A DNA stretch of 64,000 nucleotides from NCBI RefSeq assembly GCF_001679785.1, contig NZ_CP016286.1:496001-560000 (forward strand), written 5' to 3'. The position numbers were made by a program, and so were the translations under genes. This DNA is from Rhizobium leguminosarum. GTDB lineage: Bacteria > Pseudomonadota > Alphaproteobacteria > Rhizobiales > Rhizobiaceae. The notes below the pieces were generated by a model, which was given only the letters and a program-made list of their open reading frames with translations, had not been told where the DNA came from and did no database searches. Of the stretch, positions 1-9,361 are shown in pieces; position 1 is the stretch's first letter, and every line of letters starts with the position of its first letter.

Positions 1-588
1 CCGGAGGATACCGCCACCACGAACGCGACACCGGCGCCTGCCGCACCCGGCCAGCAGCCGAGCCAGCTCGTCATGGACATCCAGCAGCAGCTGGTGCGCC
101 GCGGCCTCTATAACGGCATACCCGACGGCATCATCGGCCCCCGAACCAGTGCGGCCATTCTTTTCTTCGAGGAGACCGTCGGTATGACCCAGACCGGCGA
201 TCCGACGCCGGAGGTGCTGGTGGCGCTGAAGACCGATGCCGCCGGCCCCTCGACCGTGCCCGCCGAAAAGCCGCCCGAGGATGTCAGCTCGAAGGCGGCG
301 GCGGAAGACCCGGTGGCAGCGGCGATCCGCAGCGCCGAGAAGACCGTCAAAACGGTTCCATCGGCGGCAAAGCAGGTTCCATCAAGCCAAATCACCAATG
401 TCGACCTGGTGTTGAAGATCCAGAAGGGTCTTTCCAACATGGCCTATGCCAATGTCGGCGTCGACGGCGTCGCCGGCGAGCAGACCCGCGCGGCCATCCG
501 CCATTTTCAGAAGCACTACAACCTGCCCGAAGACGGCGAGCCGAACCAGGCGGTGCTGAAGAAACTCAAGGAAATCGGCGCGATCTAG
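1..588 (+). CDS. Peptidoglycan-binding domain protein, 3' part (start lies before the window)
   Basis: The reading frame is open from base 1, so the gene begins outside the window and only its C-terminal ~195 residues are seen. Two PG_binding_1-type repeats are visible. The first runs from 'DIQQQLVRRGLYNG' through 'GIIGPRTSAAILFFEE', the second from 'LVLKIQKGLSNM' through 'GEQTRAAIRHFQKHY'. They are separated by an Ala/Pro/Lys-rich linker, and another Ala/Pro/Thr-rich linker precedes the first. The family binds cell-wall muropeptides, so the protein probably acts in the periplasm or at the inner membrane. An internal ATG at base 73 exists but lies inside the linker-domain continuity and is unlikely to be the start. 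The catalytic or membrane part, if any, is not visible. Confidence 0.85.
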   Translation, partial: PEDTATTNATPAPAAPGQQPSQLVMDIQQQLVRRGLYNGIPDGIIGPRTSAAILFFEETVGMTQTGDPTPEVLVALKTDAAGPSTVPAEKPPEDVSSKAAAEDPVAAAIRSAEKTVKTVPSAAKQVPSSQITNVDLVLKIQKGLSNMAYANVGVDGVAGEQTRAAIRHFQKHYNLPEDGEPNQAVLKKLKEIGAI

Positions 589-708
589 CCGCCATGATGC
601 CGCACGGTTGGCTTCGCCCTACAACCTAAGTCTAAGGCGCGGCTGTTGTTTGCAACTTATTAACCATGTTGACGGAAGCTTTTCTGATTGGGCGGAGGAG
701 CGTCGGAC

Positions 709-2157
709 ATGCATGCGCTGAAGGCGATAGACGATCTGGCCGGAGAACCGGCGGTCGAAGCGGGAGGGCCTGATCGCGAGGCGCTGCGCCACATCCTGCT
801 GCGTCTTGCCGAAGAAGCCTCCACCCTTGGCATCGATCTCGTCGATATCGCCGGCGCCATCCAGGACATGGCGGGAATGTCGGCCCGGCATGCCTCCGCC
901 TTCGATCATGTTACCCGCACCGCGCTTTCGATTGCCGAGACCAACCGCTCGGTCGCCATGTCGCTGCGCGAGACCGACCGCACGGCGGCCGAGGCCCGCC
1001 ACATGCTGAAAGAATCGGCCGACCGTCTGACGGGCTCCGTCGCCGAGATCGGCCACATGGTCCAGTCCTCCAACGAAATCGGCGCTGAGATCGCCGGCTT
1101 CTCGAAGTCGCTTGCCGACGTCGATAATATCGCCGAGGAGATCAGCACCATCGCCCGCCAGACCAACCTGCTGGCGCTGAACGCCGCGATCGAGGCGGCG
1201 CGCGCCGGCGATGCGGGCAAGGGTTTTGCGGTCGTCGCCACCGAGGTCCGGGCGCTTTCGCTGCAGACCTCGAAGGCGACCGGCTCCATCCAGCAGACGC
1301 TGGACGAACTGCGCGTGAAGATCGACCGTCTGTCGGCCGTCGGCAGCGATGCGCGCGAAAGCGCCGCCGGCGTGCGTGACAAGTCGGAGGCGATGCGCGG
1401 CGCCTTCGAAAGCATGGAACATGTCATCACCCGCATCCTCGACAGTTCGACTGTCATGGCCAACACCACCGAGGCGGTCGACCAGCAATGCGCCGGCTTC
1501 GTCGAGAAACTCGGCGAGATGTCGGCCGAGGTCGCCGGCTCGAATGTCAGGCTGCAGCAGGCGGCAAAACGCGTCGACAGCGTCGTCGGCCTCTCGGAAA
1601 CCCTGATCCAGCTGACGGCGAGCGCCGGCGTCAAGACCGCCGACAGCCGTTGGATCGAGGAAGCGCAGTCGGTGGCAAGACAGATTTCCGGCGCCTTCGA
1701 ACGCGCCGTCGCGGAAGGCCAGATCGGGCTCGACGCTCTTTTCGACCGACGGTATAGGCCGATACCGGGCTCTGATCCGGCACAGATGATGGCGGCCTTC
1801 ACCGAACTCACCGACCGCCTGCTGCCGCCCATCCAGGAACCCGTCACAACCTTGGACGAGCGCATCGCCTTCTGCGCGGCGATCGACGAGAATGGCTATC
1901 TGCCAACCCACAACCGAAAATTCTCGCAAGCCCAGCGGCCTGGCGACAGCGTCTGGAACACTGCCAATTGCCGCAACCGCCGCATCTTCGCCGATCGCGT
2001 TGGCCTTGCGGCCGGTCGCAGCACCGCGCCCTTCCTCGTCCAGACCTACAGGCGCGACATGGGCGGCGGCAATTTCGTGATGATGAAGGATATCTCCGCT
2101 CCGATCACAGTGCGCGGACGGCATTGGGGCGGATTGCGGCTGGCAATCAAGGTCTGA
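709..2157 (+). CDS. Soluble methyl-accepting chemotaxis protein with C-terminal sensor-like domain
   Basis: Encodes a 482-residue chemoreceptor. The MCP signalling hairpin is unmistakable: '[19 protein letters not shown]' followed by '[19 protein letters not shown]', which binds CheA/CheW. No hydrophobic membrane segment is present, so the receptor should be cytoplasmic. Unusually, the signalling domain occupies the N-terminal and middle part. About 140 further residues follow, with the motifs 'RRYRPIPG', '[11 protein letters not shown]' and '[18 protein letters not shown]', resembling a ligand-sensing PAS/Cache-like fold. Start chosen: ATG at 709 with GGAGGAG 8 nt upstream; a TTG at 688 in the same frame is less likely because it precedes that ribosome site. 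The gene stands alone, so its partner operon is elsewhere. Confidence 0.9.
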   Translation: MHALKAIDDLAGEPAVEAGGPDREALRHILLRLAEEASTLGIDLVDIAGAIQDMAGMSARHASAFDHVTRTALSIAETNRSVAMSLRETDRTAAEARHMLKESADRLTGSVAEIGHMVQSSNEIGAEIAGFSKSLADVDNIAEEISTIARQTNLLALNAAIEAARAGDAGKGFAVVATEVRALSLQTSKATGSIQQTLDELRVKIDRLSAVGSDARESAAGVRDKSEAMRGAFESMEHVITRILDSSTVMANTTEAVDQQCAGFVEKLGEMSAEVAGSNVRLQQAAKRVDSVVGLSETLIQLTASAGVKTADSRWIEEAQSVARQISGAFERAVAEGQIGLDALFDRRYRPIPGSDPAQMMAAFTELTDRLLPPIQEPVTTLDERIAFCAAIDENGYLPTHNRKFSQAQRPGDSVWNTANCRNRRIFADRVGLAAGRSTAPFLVQTYRRDMGGGNFVMMKDISAPITVRGRHWGGLRLAIKV

Positions 2158-2165
2158 CTTGGGGA

Positions 2166-2196
2166 TCAAGATTTGACCCCCGGGGTCAAATTTTGA
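2166..2196. repeat. 15-bp inverted repeat with one-base loop, 3' of the chemoreceptor gene
   Basis: TCAAGATTTGACCCC (2166-2180) is followed after a single C by GGGGTCAAATTTTGA, its reverse complement with one C/T difference (a G:U pair in RNA). It begins nine bases after the MCP stop. No clear T-run follows, so it may be an atypical terminator or an operator for the DUF1491 gene. Structure seen; function inferred. Confidence 0.5.
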
Positions 2197-2238
2197 CCGC
2201 GGATTGCCGCCGCCTGTATGCCGGTCTATACCGCACCG

Positions 2239-2583
2239 ATGAGATTACGCGCCGACATCTTCGTTTCCGCCCTCCTGCGCCGCGTCTTCGCCAGCGGCGA
2301 CTTTGCCGCCGTCGAGAAGAAGGGTGCGGAGGAAGCGGGTGCGATCTTCATCCGCCAGCATTTCCGCAACGGCCTGGAAACGCTCTATGCGCCGGCGCCG
2401 CAGACCGCCTTCGGCGAAGGCCAGGCCGGCGACCGGCTGTTCGAGATCCGCCTGTCGCGCGGCGAACCGGAAGCGGTGCGCGCGATGCTGGAGCGCGAAC
2501 GCAAATTCGATCCCGATCTCTGGATCGTTGAGCTGGAGGCGGAGGAACTGGGGGACATGATCCCGATTGCCAAGGACGGCTGA
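2239..2583 (+). CDS. DUF1491 family protein
   Basis: Small soluble protein of 114 residues. It matches the alphaproteobacterial DUF1491 pattern by recognition: N-terminal 'MRLRADIFVSALLRRVF', then 'AEEAGAIFIRQHF' and a central Phe/Arg-rich strand region. The function of the family is unknown. An in-frame ATG 21 nt upstream (2218) gives a 121-residue version. The internal Met is preferred because family members begin with MRLR, although neither start has a strong ribosome site. It is followed by a leftward DUF2336 gene, so the two converge. Conserved in Rhizobiales and often found near cell-wall or chemotaxis genes, but no pathway can be assigned. Confidence 0.8.
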   Translation: MRLRADIFVSALLRRVFASGDFAAVEKKGAEEAGAIFIRQHFRNGLETLYAPAPQTAFGEGQAGDRLFEIRLSRGEPEAVRAMLERERKFDPDLWIVELEAEELGDMIPIAKDG

Positions 2584-2654
2584 TAGCCAAAGACGCTCGT
2601 CAGCTCAGCGCCATTTCGGACCGCTGATATCTGGCGAGGTCATCAACCCGCAGC

Positions 2655-3638
2655 TCAGCGAGACCGCCGTCCCATGACGCGCATGTCGCGCTGCGGCGGC
2701 GCCTGACGGATGAAGCGATAGTCGGGCGTTGCCGCCGGCGCGGGCATATCTACGGTTTCCGGCTTGTAGGTGTAGCGGTCGGCGCGCCGCCAGGCTTCGA
2801 CGCGTTCGTGGCATTCTTCCGGGTCGAGCGCATCGAGCACCATCCAGCCGCGAGTGACGTTGTGCTGCTGTTCGGCAAGGTGCGGATAGAGCCTTTCGAG
2901 CACGAAGACAGCATCGAGAAAGCCCATGCCGAGGCTCGTCAGCGTCGTGGCGAGCTGCTGGCCGGAAAGATCGAGCATGATGCGCTCGGCAAGCCAGCGG
3001 CTGGCGGAAAGCGTATCGGCAAGTGCGGTCGCGAAATGCGTGGCCTCACGCGAGCGGGCGAAGCGCACCAGCAGCGCCTCCTGAATGTCGGTGAGCGTGC
3101 GCAGACCGAGCCTGTCCTCGTCGGCACGGCCGAGATGGCCGGCAAGGCCGAGGATACGCTCGCGCAATGCCTCTTCATTGGCAACCCGCTGTTCCTCCAG
3201 CGCATCTGCCTCGTTGGTCTCGGCCGGCGCCGGCGAAAGTGGAACCGCCGGCGATTCCATGACCGGCGCCGATGCGGCCGCCGACCGCGGCTGGCTCTGG
3301 CGCAGCGCCACCAAAGCATCGATGACCTTCGGCGAGAGTGAATCGCGGCTGACGATCGCCTTGACATGCGTTGCACCCTGCATGCGCGCGATGGTGATCA
3401 GCGTATCGTCGGCGATTGCCTTTGAGGCGGCAAGAAAAGGGGCTGCGATCTCGATCGGCTGGTTGCCGATGAACAGCGCCACGGCGGCCGGCATGTTCTC
3501 GCATTGGGATAACGCCGCGACCGCCTGGCGCTTGGCCTCGTCGGAGGAGGCCTGGAACAGCGGCATGAAAAGTTCGGCGAATTGGCGCAGTTCGGACCGT
3601 GTCGGATGAGACAGGTTCTCGAAACTGCTGACAGTCGC
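2655..3638 (-). CDS. DUF2336 domain-containing protein
   Basis: Predicted 327-residue soluble protein starting 'MATVSSFENLSHPTRSEL'. The helical N-terminal half ('RQFAELFMPLFQASSDEAKR', 'IARMQGATHVKAIVSR') has the alpha-helical repeat character of DUF2336, a HEAT-like family found almost only in alphaproteobacteria. A Pro/Ala-rich linker near residues 125-145 separates it from a second helical half. The start at 3638 has AGGA about 10 nt upstream; an in-frame ATG 22 codons earlier lacks support. The far C-terminus is basic ('MRVMGRRSR'). No membrane segment or signal peptide is seen. Role unknown; family members have been linked to regulation, but nothing here demonstrates that. Confidence 0.8.
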   Translation of the reverse strand, partial: ATVSSFENLSHPTRSELRQFAELFMPLFQASSDEAKRQAVAALSQCENMPAAVALFIGNQPIEIAAPFLAASKAIADDTLITIARMQGATHVKAIVSRDSLSPKVIDALVALRQSQPRSAAASAPVMESPAVPLSPAPAETNEADALEEQRVANEEALRERILGLAGHLGRADEDRLGLRTLTDIQEALLVRFARSREATHFATALADTLSASRWLAERIMLDLSGQQLATTLTSLGMGFLDAVFVLERLYPHLAEQQHNVTRGWMVLDALDPEECHERVEAWRRADRYTYKPETVDMPAPAATPDYRFIRQAPPQRDMRVMGRRSR

Positions 3639-3952
3639 CATCAATACCACGTCCTTTTTCCTGACGGCCAAGGGGCCTTCTAGGTCTCGAAACCGGTCAC
3701 GCACAAAAACACCCCGAAAACGCAGAATAAGGGGACCAAGGCCGATATGCGCTGGCGGAACGCATGTCAGGCCATACGGTTATGAACAAATCCTACACCG
3801 GTACGGTTAATGCATGCTGAAGATTTTATTAAAATGCAACAGAAATATACACGCGAAACGTGTTGCGACATGGTTGGCCGGCAATATAAAAATGCGCGGT
3901 TTGGAAGGAGTGCTGCGACGATTGCGCATCGCTGCCGTGATGGTGGAAAAAC

Positions 3953-4147
3953 TCAGGCGGCCCTGTGATCGCGTAGCGCGTGCAGCAGTTTTTCGCGGCT
4001 GTCGTAACCGGCCTGATAAAGGTCGAGTGCTGCGGATGCCGCGAATTGCGCGTCGACGCTTTTGATGTCGATGCGCCGTTCTGTGCACCAGGCATCAAGC
4101 GCACTGCGCAGCACGTCGAGATCTTCAGGCGAGAAAGATGAATTCAC
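3953..4147 (-). CDS. Small rhizobial protein of unknown function (paralogue of the one at 15529-15825)
   Basis: A 64-residue acidic, helical protein read from GTG at 4147: 'VNSSFSPEDLDVLRSALDAW'. The frame is open further upstream to an ATG at 4243, but the leader there is Gly/Phe-rich and unlike protein. It shares a pattern with the protein at 15529-15825: a Ser/Asp-Leu-Asp opening, a conserved AA-x-x-L-x-x-x-G-x-x-S block, then an Ala-Leu-x-x-His ending. The two are therefore likely members of one rhizobial family. No catalytic motif is visible. Flanked by AT-rich non-coding DNA on both sides. Start position uncertain because no strong ribosome site precedes the GTG. Confidence 0.55.
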   Translation of the reverse strand: MNSSFSPEDLDVLRSALDAWCTERRIDIKSVDAQFAASAALDLYQAGYDSREKLLHALRDHRAA

Positions 4148-4697
4148 CAGCAAAGACACCGCTTGCCCTCCGCATCCCGGGAAGAACGTGGAAAATCCCG
4201 ATCGACCGGAGCCCGGAAACGTGTGATCGACATGAGCGAACATACGCGCATCCGCGCGCCTCGCAATTAAATATTTTCATGATGTATTTTTGCAACGTCC
4301 CCTTTTCCCCGGTCGGCGGATTCCTGCGCTGCTGTCAACTATATGAATTGTTTCTAATTTTATCCGTTAATCTGCAGCCGGTCGTTTGCGCAGGCGGATG
4401 AAACCAAATCAACTGTTCGAGCGTTAAAGGGAAGTAACGTGAACTGTGTATGGCATCGGCAGAATATTAGTAAACTGTTAACTGTCATCTGTCTCAATTC
4501 GGATAGGAACGACGCGATTTGAGTATTTGGATCGTTGAAACTCCGCATCACGGTATTTCAATCAGGTGCCGTGGGAAAGGCGCGAATGCCCTCGGTCCGG
4601 TCATCCCGGCACTGCAGGACGCGCCGGCCCGCACATTGGCGGGCAGGGTGAAATCCATCGCAACTTCATCCGTCTCGGGCAGTGCATGGAGACGAGA
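4148..4697. other. AT-rich intergenic region without a convincing gene
   Basis: About 550 bases between a leftward small gene and a rightward small gene. The stretch 4260-4520 is clearly AT-richer than its surroundings. Short frames on both strands lack ribosome sites and protein-like composition. It presumably holds promoters for both flanking genes, but I cannot place them with confidence. Confidence 0.5.
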
Positions 4698-4865
4698 ATG
4701 GCAATAGTAGTCGCATTGGCGGATCGGCGGCCGCGGGTGCCGCGTCGCCCGGACAAAGAGCCCCGCGAAGCCAAGATCCTTTGGTTCACCGGCGTCCGCT
4801 ACGAGCGGTTGGCCGAGAGCCCGAAACATCGTCCGGCGCCCGCGCCGCGCGTCAACAAGAAGTAA
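4698..4865 (+). CDS. Small basic rhizobial protein with FTGVRYER motif
   Basis: A 55-residue protein starting 'MAIVVALADRRPRVPRRP' and containing 'ILWFTGVRYERL', a motif I recognise from small conserved proteins of Rhizobiaceae. GGAG lies 6 nt before the ATG at 4698, while another in-frame ATG at 4686 has no site. The N-terminus is Arg/Pro-rich and the C-terminus ends in Lys-Lys, so the protein is strongly basic. No function is known. It is followed by a convergent gene pair on the other strand, with 14 bases between the stops. Confidence 0.6.
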   Translation: MAIVVALADRRPRVPRRPDKEPREAKILWFTGVRYERLAESPKHRPAPAPRVNKK

Positions 4866-4879
4866 CCGCTTGTTCAACC

Positions 4880-5428
4880 TTAGCGAGCGGCGAATTGCTC
4901 GCAGCCGGCTTCCGTCAGGAAGTTGCGCGCAGCCTCATCGAAGCTCGCCTGCGGCGCCAGCGTCCGCAGCACGGCATAGCCGTCCGGCCGTGCCATTTCC
5001 ACCAGGATTGCCTGCTGCAGCTCCTGCGGCAAGTTCTTGCGCAGGTCCGTCAGTTGGATGGGACTGCCGGCCAGCACATCGAGCGCGCCGCCGACCGATG
5101 TCCTGTCGTTCATGCTGAAGACCTCGTTGGAGGCGCTGTCATAGATCGCGATCGACCAGAAAGGCACATTGCCCTTGGCGGTGAAATGTACCGGCGCATC
5201 CTCGACGTCGAAGGAGCAGACGGCGGTGCGCAGGAAGGGGTCGCCATTGGCAAGGCCTGCCTCGTCATATTGGTCGCCGAGCAGGTAGAAATTGTTGAGG
5301 TCGCCCTCTGCCTCCACGCGGGTCGCCGCATCCCTGCCGGTGAAATGCGGCAGCGACAGGATGATGACGAGATGCAGCAGGGCTGCGCCGAAAAGGCCGG
5401 TCAGGATGGCGAAGAATATCCTAAGCAT
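4880..5428 (-). CDS. Membrane-anchored DUF1254-type protein
   Basis: 182 residues with an N-terminal membrane anchor or signal ('MLRIFFAILTGLFGAALLHL'). A periplasmic domain follows, with 'FYLLGDQYDEAGLANGDPF', 'AVCSFDVEDAPVHFTAKG' and 'SIAIYDSASNEVFSMNDR', which recalls the DUF1254 proteins that travel with DUF1214 partners. Its start overlaps the end of the upstream DUF1214 gene by 8 nt, so the two are translationally coupled and likely work together in the periplasm. The biochemical role of the pair is unknown. It converges on the small gene ending at 4865. Confidence 0.7.
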   Translation of the reverse strand: MLRIFFAILTGLFGAALLHLVIILSLPHFTGRDAATRVEAEGDLNNFYLLGDQYDEAGLANGDPFLRTAVCSFDVEDAPVHFTAKGNVPFWSIAIYDSASNEVFSMNDRTSVGGALDVLAGSPIQLTDLRKNLPQELQQAILVEMARPDGYAVLRTLAPQASFDEAARNFLTEAGCEQFAAR

Positions 5429-6008
5429 TGCCGCATCCGGTCTTGGTGAGCTTCGGCATGGCGAGGTCGATCACGCCGGAACTGCCGGCTGTCGGTGTGT
5501 CGAACAGCGTCAGCACCAGCCGGAAGGTGCCGGCCTCTGGCAAGGCCAGCCAGTTGCCCGGCTGCGCGACGGCGGAGATCTCAACCGAGAAACTGCTGTC
5601 TTGATTGCGCAGCACCGTCCAGGAATTGAGCGCTGAGGGATGCCCGGTCTTCACCGCTGCCGGATTGCCGCCATTGTCGGCGGTAAAGAGGGTCCAGAGC
5701 CGGGCAGGCGGTGTCTGCCCGCTGATGCGGTAGCGGCAGCCGGCATTCAGCCGCGCGCCCTCGTCATCGACACTCGCCGTAAACGTCAGGCCCTCGGCGC
5801 TGCCATAGAGCAGCTTGCCGGCGCGCGCCCGGTGCGACTTGGCATAAGGATCGGCCTCGACCGTCTGCAACGCCGGAAAGGCCTCCCAGGCGCCGAGCTT
5901 GATCGCCCCGAAACCCTGTGTCGCGTCCAGAGCATACAGCGAAATCATGATCCCGCCGCCGAAGGCGACGATCAGCGTGATCGCGATAAAGAGGGGGAAT
6001 CGAAACAC
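5421..6008 (-). CDS. DUF1214 domain protein, membrane anchored
   Basis: 195 residues from a GTG at 6008 that has AAGG 7 nt upstream. The protein opens with a membrane segment ('VFRFPLFIAITLIVAFGGG') and continues with the periplasmic DUF1214 fold ('RYRISGQTPPARLWTLF', 'PGNWLALPEAGTFRLVLTLF'). The open frame extends upstream through a tandem-repeat region, but that leader is compositionally repeat DNA and is not expected to be translated. First gene of a two-gene leftward unit with the DUF1254-type gene. DUF1214 proteins resemble beta-barrel carbohydrate or lipid binding domains, but no activity is assigned here. Confidence 0.75.
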   Translation of the reverse strand: MFRFPLFIAITLIVAFGGGIMISLYALDATQGFGAIKLGAWEAFPALQTVEADPYAKSHRARAGKLLYGSAEGLTFTASVDDEGARLNAGCRYRISGQTPPARLWTLFTADNGGNPAAVKTGHPSALNSWTVLRNQDSSFSVEISAVAQPGNWLALPEAGTFRLVLTLFDTPTAGSSGVIDLAMPKLTKTGCGNA

Positions 6009-6107
6009 GTCATGACCTTGGAAACCATATCGGATGAAAGGGTTACCACTGATTCTGGCAGGGTGGAATGCCGGGCAGTGACATTGGGCGTCGATTGATC
6101 CCCGGTT

Positions 6108-6174
6108 ATGTCCATGCGGCAAAGCCGTCATGTCACGTGCGGCAAAGCCGTCATGTCCATGCGGCAAAGCCGTC
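6108..6174. repeat. Three tandem 22/23-bp units, each with a small hairpin
   Basis: Three consecutive units begin at 6108, 6130 and 6153. Each starts ATGTC and contains TGCGGCAAAGCCGTC. Units 1 and 3 are identical; unit 2 has CACG in place of CA after ATGTC, giving one extra base. Within each unit CGGC-AAA-GCCG can fold. The array lies 100 bp upstream of the DUF1214 start. Confidence 0.85.
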
Positions 6175-6256
6175 TGCCAACTGCAGCAACACGGCCTTTC
6201 ACCCAGAGCTGCCGGCAGGCGGATGAGGGGCAGCTACCGGCAATCTCCTGGGTCGG

Positions 6257-8455
6257 CTACTCCGCGCTCGCGACCTTCGCCGGCGCGAGCGGGGCGGCAT
6301 CCTTGAGTTTTTCGCCGAGCTTCTTGAGGATGCCGGTCGATTGAACCGAGAGCATGCGCGGCCGGATGAGCTGCGGCAATCCGTCCTGCGGCTTGGCGGC
6401 GGCGGTCTTGGCGAGGTCCTTTTCCGAGGGCAGGGGGTTTTCGACGCCGGGGATGGCGCGCAGCGTGACACCCTGATGGGCGTAATCCATGGCGCGCTTG
6501 AAGGTCATCGCAGGCAGCGAACCGCCGGTCATCTCGTTGGTCGAGGTGTAGTCGTCATTGCCGAACCACACGGCGCAGGTGTAATTGCCGGTGAAGCCGA
6601 CGAACCAGGCGTCGCGATAGGCCTGGGTCGTGCCGGTCTTGCCGGCCGTCAGGATGCCATTGTCGAGGGCCGCCTTGCGCGCCGTGCCGACATAGGGAAC
6701 GCGCGACAGCATCTGGTTCATATAGGCGTCGGCCTGTTCGGACAGCACACGCTTCGGCGCCGGTTCGTCGCGGTCGAAATCATAGAGAACGTCGCCGTCG
6801 TAATCGAGGATCTGGGTGATGCCGTGGCGGCGCGACTGGTAGCCGCCGGCCGGGAAGGTGGCGTAGGCCGTCGCCTGGTCGAGGACCGTCACCTCGGAGG
6901 TGCCAATCGGGATGGTGACGTCGTCGCGGATCGGCGTTTCGACGCCGAGGTTCTTCGCCATCGCCCGGATCGGCTGAATACCGAGCTTCTCCTTGGCGAG
7001 CCGCACCGGCACGGTGTTGATCGACTGGGCGATCGCGGTCTCAAGCGTGATGCGGCCGGCATAGCGGTTTGCGTAATTGTGCGGGCTCCAGTTGCCCCAG
7101 TAGATCGGCGCATCGACGATCGTCGTCTGCGGCGTCATGCCGCTCTCCATCGCCACCGCATAGGTGTAAACTTTGAAGGACGAGCCTGGCTGGCGCAGCG
7201 CCCTGCTGGCGCGGTTGAACTGGCTCTCGCCGTAATCCCGGCCGCCGACCATGGCGCGGACGGCGCCGCCGTTTTCGATCATCACCATCGCGCCCTGCTT
7301 GGCGTGATAGGCCTCGCCATATTCTCGCAACGACGTTTCGACCGAATCCTCCGCCGCCTGCTGGATGCCCATGTCGATCGTCGTGCGCACGATCAGCGAA
7401 TGCTGGTGGAAGCGCGACGAAAGCCGCTGGACCTCGTCGAAAGCCCAATCGAGGAAGAAATCGGGCGATTCCACCTCGTTGCGGTCGACGACGGTGGCCG
7501 GATTGCGCCTTGCGGCGATCACCTGGCCCTCGGTCATCAGCCCGCTTTGCACCAGATTGGTCAGCACTTCGTTGGCGCGGGCACGCGCCGCCGGCAGGTT
7601 GACATGCGGCGCGTATTTCGCCGGCGCCTTGAACAGCCCGGCAAGCATGGCGGATTCGGCGAGGTTCACATCGGTGATGTTCTTGCCGAAATAGAACTGC
7701 GCCGCCGCCGCTGCGCCAAAAGTGCCGCCGCCCATATAGGCGCGGTCGAGATAGGTGGAGAGGATTTCCTTCTTGGAAAGGTTCGCCTCGAGCCAAAGCG
7801 CCAGGAACGCCTCGGTGACCTTGCGGTCGATCGAGCGTTCGTTCGACAGGAACAGGTTCTTGGCGAGCTGCTGCGTCAGCGTCGAGCCGCCCTGCACGAC
7901 TTCGCCGGCGCGCGCATTCTCGCTCATAGCGCGGAAGAGGCCGATGAAATCGATGCCGAAATGGTCGAAGAAGCGCCGGTCCTCGGTGGCGAGCACCGAT
8001 TTGATCAGCGAATCCGGCAGCTCGTCGATCGGTACGGAATTCTGGTGGATGACGCCGCGATGGCCGATGACATTGCCGTAGCGGTCGGTGAAGGTGACGG
8101 CGAAATCGCCGCGGTTGCGCCAGTCTTCCTTGGTCGCCTCGAAGGCAGGCTGGGCAAGCAGCAGCATCAGCACCGAGCCGGCCGCCCCGAGCGTTAGCCC
8201 TTCGCCGGCAAGTTCGAAGACCATGCGCTTCCAGCCGCGCACGCGGAAGCGGCGGAAGAAAATGGTGATGTCTTCCCAGATCTCGGCGGCGCGGAAGCCG
8301 GCGTTCCAGACGGTCGAATCGATCCAGGAATCGATGCGCAGCAGAATGTGACGGCTCTTCGCCGGCCGCTTTTCCGCCGCCTCGTTCGCCGCTTTTCCGG
8401 GCCTTTTTTCTGGCCCGTTTTCTGGCCCATTTCCTGGGTTGTCCGGATCTTGCAC
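6257..8455 (-). CDS. Class A penicillin-binding protein (PBP1 family)
   Basis: 732-residue bifunctional peptidoglycan synthase of the inner membrane. A cytoplasmic Pro/Lys-rich N-terminus is followed by a membrane segment near residues 85-105. The GT51 glycosyltransferase domain carries '[12 protein letters not shown]' with the catalytic Glu and '[12 protein letters not shown]'. The transpeptidase domain has all three signature boxes: '[10 protein letters not shown]' (SxxK, acyl-enzyme Ser), 'SINTVPV' (SxN) and '[17 protein letters not shown]' (KTG). Length is within the class A range. The start is a GTG at 8455 with only a weak ribosome site, so the N-terminus is uncertain. Divergently transcribed from the YcgN-type gene. 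It probably provides wall synthesis during elongation or repair. Confidence 0.92.
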   Translation of the reverse strand: MQDPDNPGNGPENGPEKRPGKAANEAAEKRPAKSRHILLRIDSWIDSTVWNAGFRAAEIWEDITIFFRRFRVRGWKRMVFELAGEGLTLGAAGSVLMLLLAQPAFEATKEDWRNRGDFAVTFTDRYGNVIGHRGVIHQNSVPIDELPDSLIKSVLATEDRRFFDHFGIDFIGLFRAMSENARAGEVVQGGSTLTQQLAKNLFLSNERSIDRKVTEAFLALWLEANLSKKEILSTYLDRAYMGGGTFGAAAAAQFYFGKNITDVNLAESAMLAGLFKAPAKYAPHVNLPAARARANEVLTNLVQSGLMTEGQVIAARRNPATVVDRNEVESPDFFLDWAFDEVQRLSSRFHQHSLIVRTTIDMGIQQAAEDSVETSLREYGEAYHAKQGAMVMIENGGAVRAMVGGRDYGESQFNRASRALRQPGSSFKVYTYAVAMESGMTPQTTIVDAPIYWGNWSPHNYANRYAGRITLETAIAQSINTVPVRLAKEKLGIQPIRAMAKNLGVETPIRDDVTIPIGTSEVTVLDQATAYATFPAGGYQSRRHGITQILDYDGDVLYDFDRDEPAPKRVLSEQADAYMNQMLSRVPYVGTARKAALDNGILTAGKTGTTQAYRDAWFVGFTGNYTCAVWFGNDDYTSTNEMTGGSLPAMTFKRAMDYAHQGVTLRAIPGVENPLPSEKDLAKTAAAKPQDGLPQLIRPRMLSVQSTGILKKLGEKLKDAAPLAPAKVASAE

Positions 8456-8659
8456 GTCCTGTATTCCCGCCTGATCTCGCTTCGGTCATATCCGACGAAA
8501 GCGCGAGGCCCGCATATGGCCGCAAAGCTCTCCGATACGAGGAGAGAATTCTCCGAGTACCAGGAGTATACTGAAGGATTGATTGATTTTGCGGCTGATA
8601 ACAAGAGAGATGCATCAGGGTCACGCGAATTTGCGGGTTGCTGTTGCAAGAAACGAACG

Positions 8660-9136
8660 ATGAACGATCTGCCCTTCTGGAAGAGTAAGACGCTTGCCGA
8701 AATGACCATCGCTGAGTGGGAAAGCCTCTGCGACGGCTGCGGCCTCTGTTGTCTCAACAAGATCGAGGAATGGGATAGCGGCGATATCTATTTCACCTCG
8801 GTCAGCTGCAAGCTTCTCGACGGCGAAAGCTGCCGCTGCTCCAGCTATGAGAACCGCTGGGATTTCGTGCCGGACTGCGTGCAGCTGACCAAGGAGAATG
8901 TGCCCGATATCGCCTGGCTGCCGCCCACCTGCGGCTACCGGCTGGTCAATGAAGGCCGCGACCTCTACTGGTGGCACCCGCTCGTCTCCGGCGACCCGGA
9001 GACCGTCCATGCCGCCGGCATTTCCGCGCGAGGCCGCGCGATCAACGAAAATGAGATCGATCTCGACGATCTCGAAGACTACGTCGTCGACTGGCCGCTG
9101 ACCGTGGGCGAGGAGAAGGACGACGAGGACGCCTGA
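8660..9136 (+). CDS. YcgN family cysteine-cluster protein (UPF0260)
   Basis: 158 residues starting '[20 protein letters not shown]'. The family's cysteine pattern is intact: '[16 protein letters not shown]', '[19 protein letters not shown]', 'VPDCVQL' and 'PPTCGYRL'. By analogy with related cysteine-cluster proteins it may bind a metal or Fe-S centre. The function is unknown in any organism. ATG at 8660 matches the family's N-terminus; the long upstream open frame is antisense-type sequence and is not used. The acidic C-terminus ends 'EEKDDEDA'. It stands alone, divergent from the penicillin-binding protein gene. Confidence 0.88.
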   Translation: MNDLPFWKSKTLAEMTIAEWESLCDGCGLCCLNKIEEWDSGDIYFTSVSCKLLDGESCRCSSYENRWDFVPDCVQLTKENVPDIAWLPPTCGYRLVNEGRDLYWWHPLVSGDPETVHAAGISARGRAINENEIDLDDLEDYVVDWPLTVGEEKDDEDA

Positions 9137-9302
9137 TACGGCTGGCGAAGGCTTTCTCTTGCGGGGCGAATGACGCATTCGCACAGCGCACGCCTTACCT
9201 CCGCGCGATGCGTAAAATCGGCACTGGCCGCTGCTTGATTATTGAAGAGTGAGACCCTACTTGCAGTGCGACCCGCTGGTCCGGGCCCCTCTGGCGAGAG
9301 CT

Positions 9303-9348
9303 TCGGCACTCTTGCGATGTCGGACCCTTCTCCGACAACCAGTGCCGA
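9303..9348 (+). promoter_or_regulatory. Structured leader RNA candidate before the TerC gene
   Basis: TCGGCACT (9303-9310) pairs perfectly with AGTGCCGA (9341-9348). Nested inside, TGTCGGA (9318-9324) pairs with TCCGACA (9331-9337) around a six-base loop. This two-level fold ends 14 bases before the likely TTG start. TerC/Alx genes are often controlled by metal- or pH-sensing leaders, but the yybP-ykoY consensus is not recognisable here, so any riboswitch role is inference. Confidence 0.45.
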
Positions 9349-9361
9349 CAGGGGACTATCC

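Noticed and set aside
688..708. Earlier TTG start for the chemoreceptor
   Set aside because: The GGAGGAG ribosome site lies after this TTG and fits the ATG at 709.
619..2169. Open frame of about 500 codons on the - strand
   Set aside because: Antisense of the chemoreceptor gene, which has strong motifs and a ribosome site.
6341..8197. Very long open frame on the + strand (over 600 codons)
   Set aside because: Exact antisense of the penicillin-binding protein, with Arg/Gly/Asp-rich composition typical of the complement of GC-rich codons; no ribosome site.
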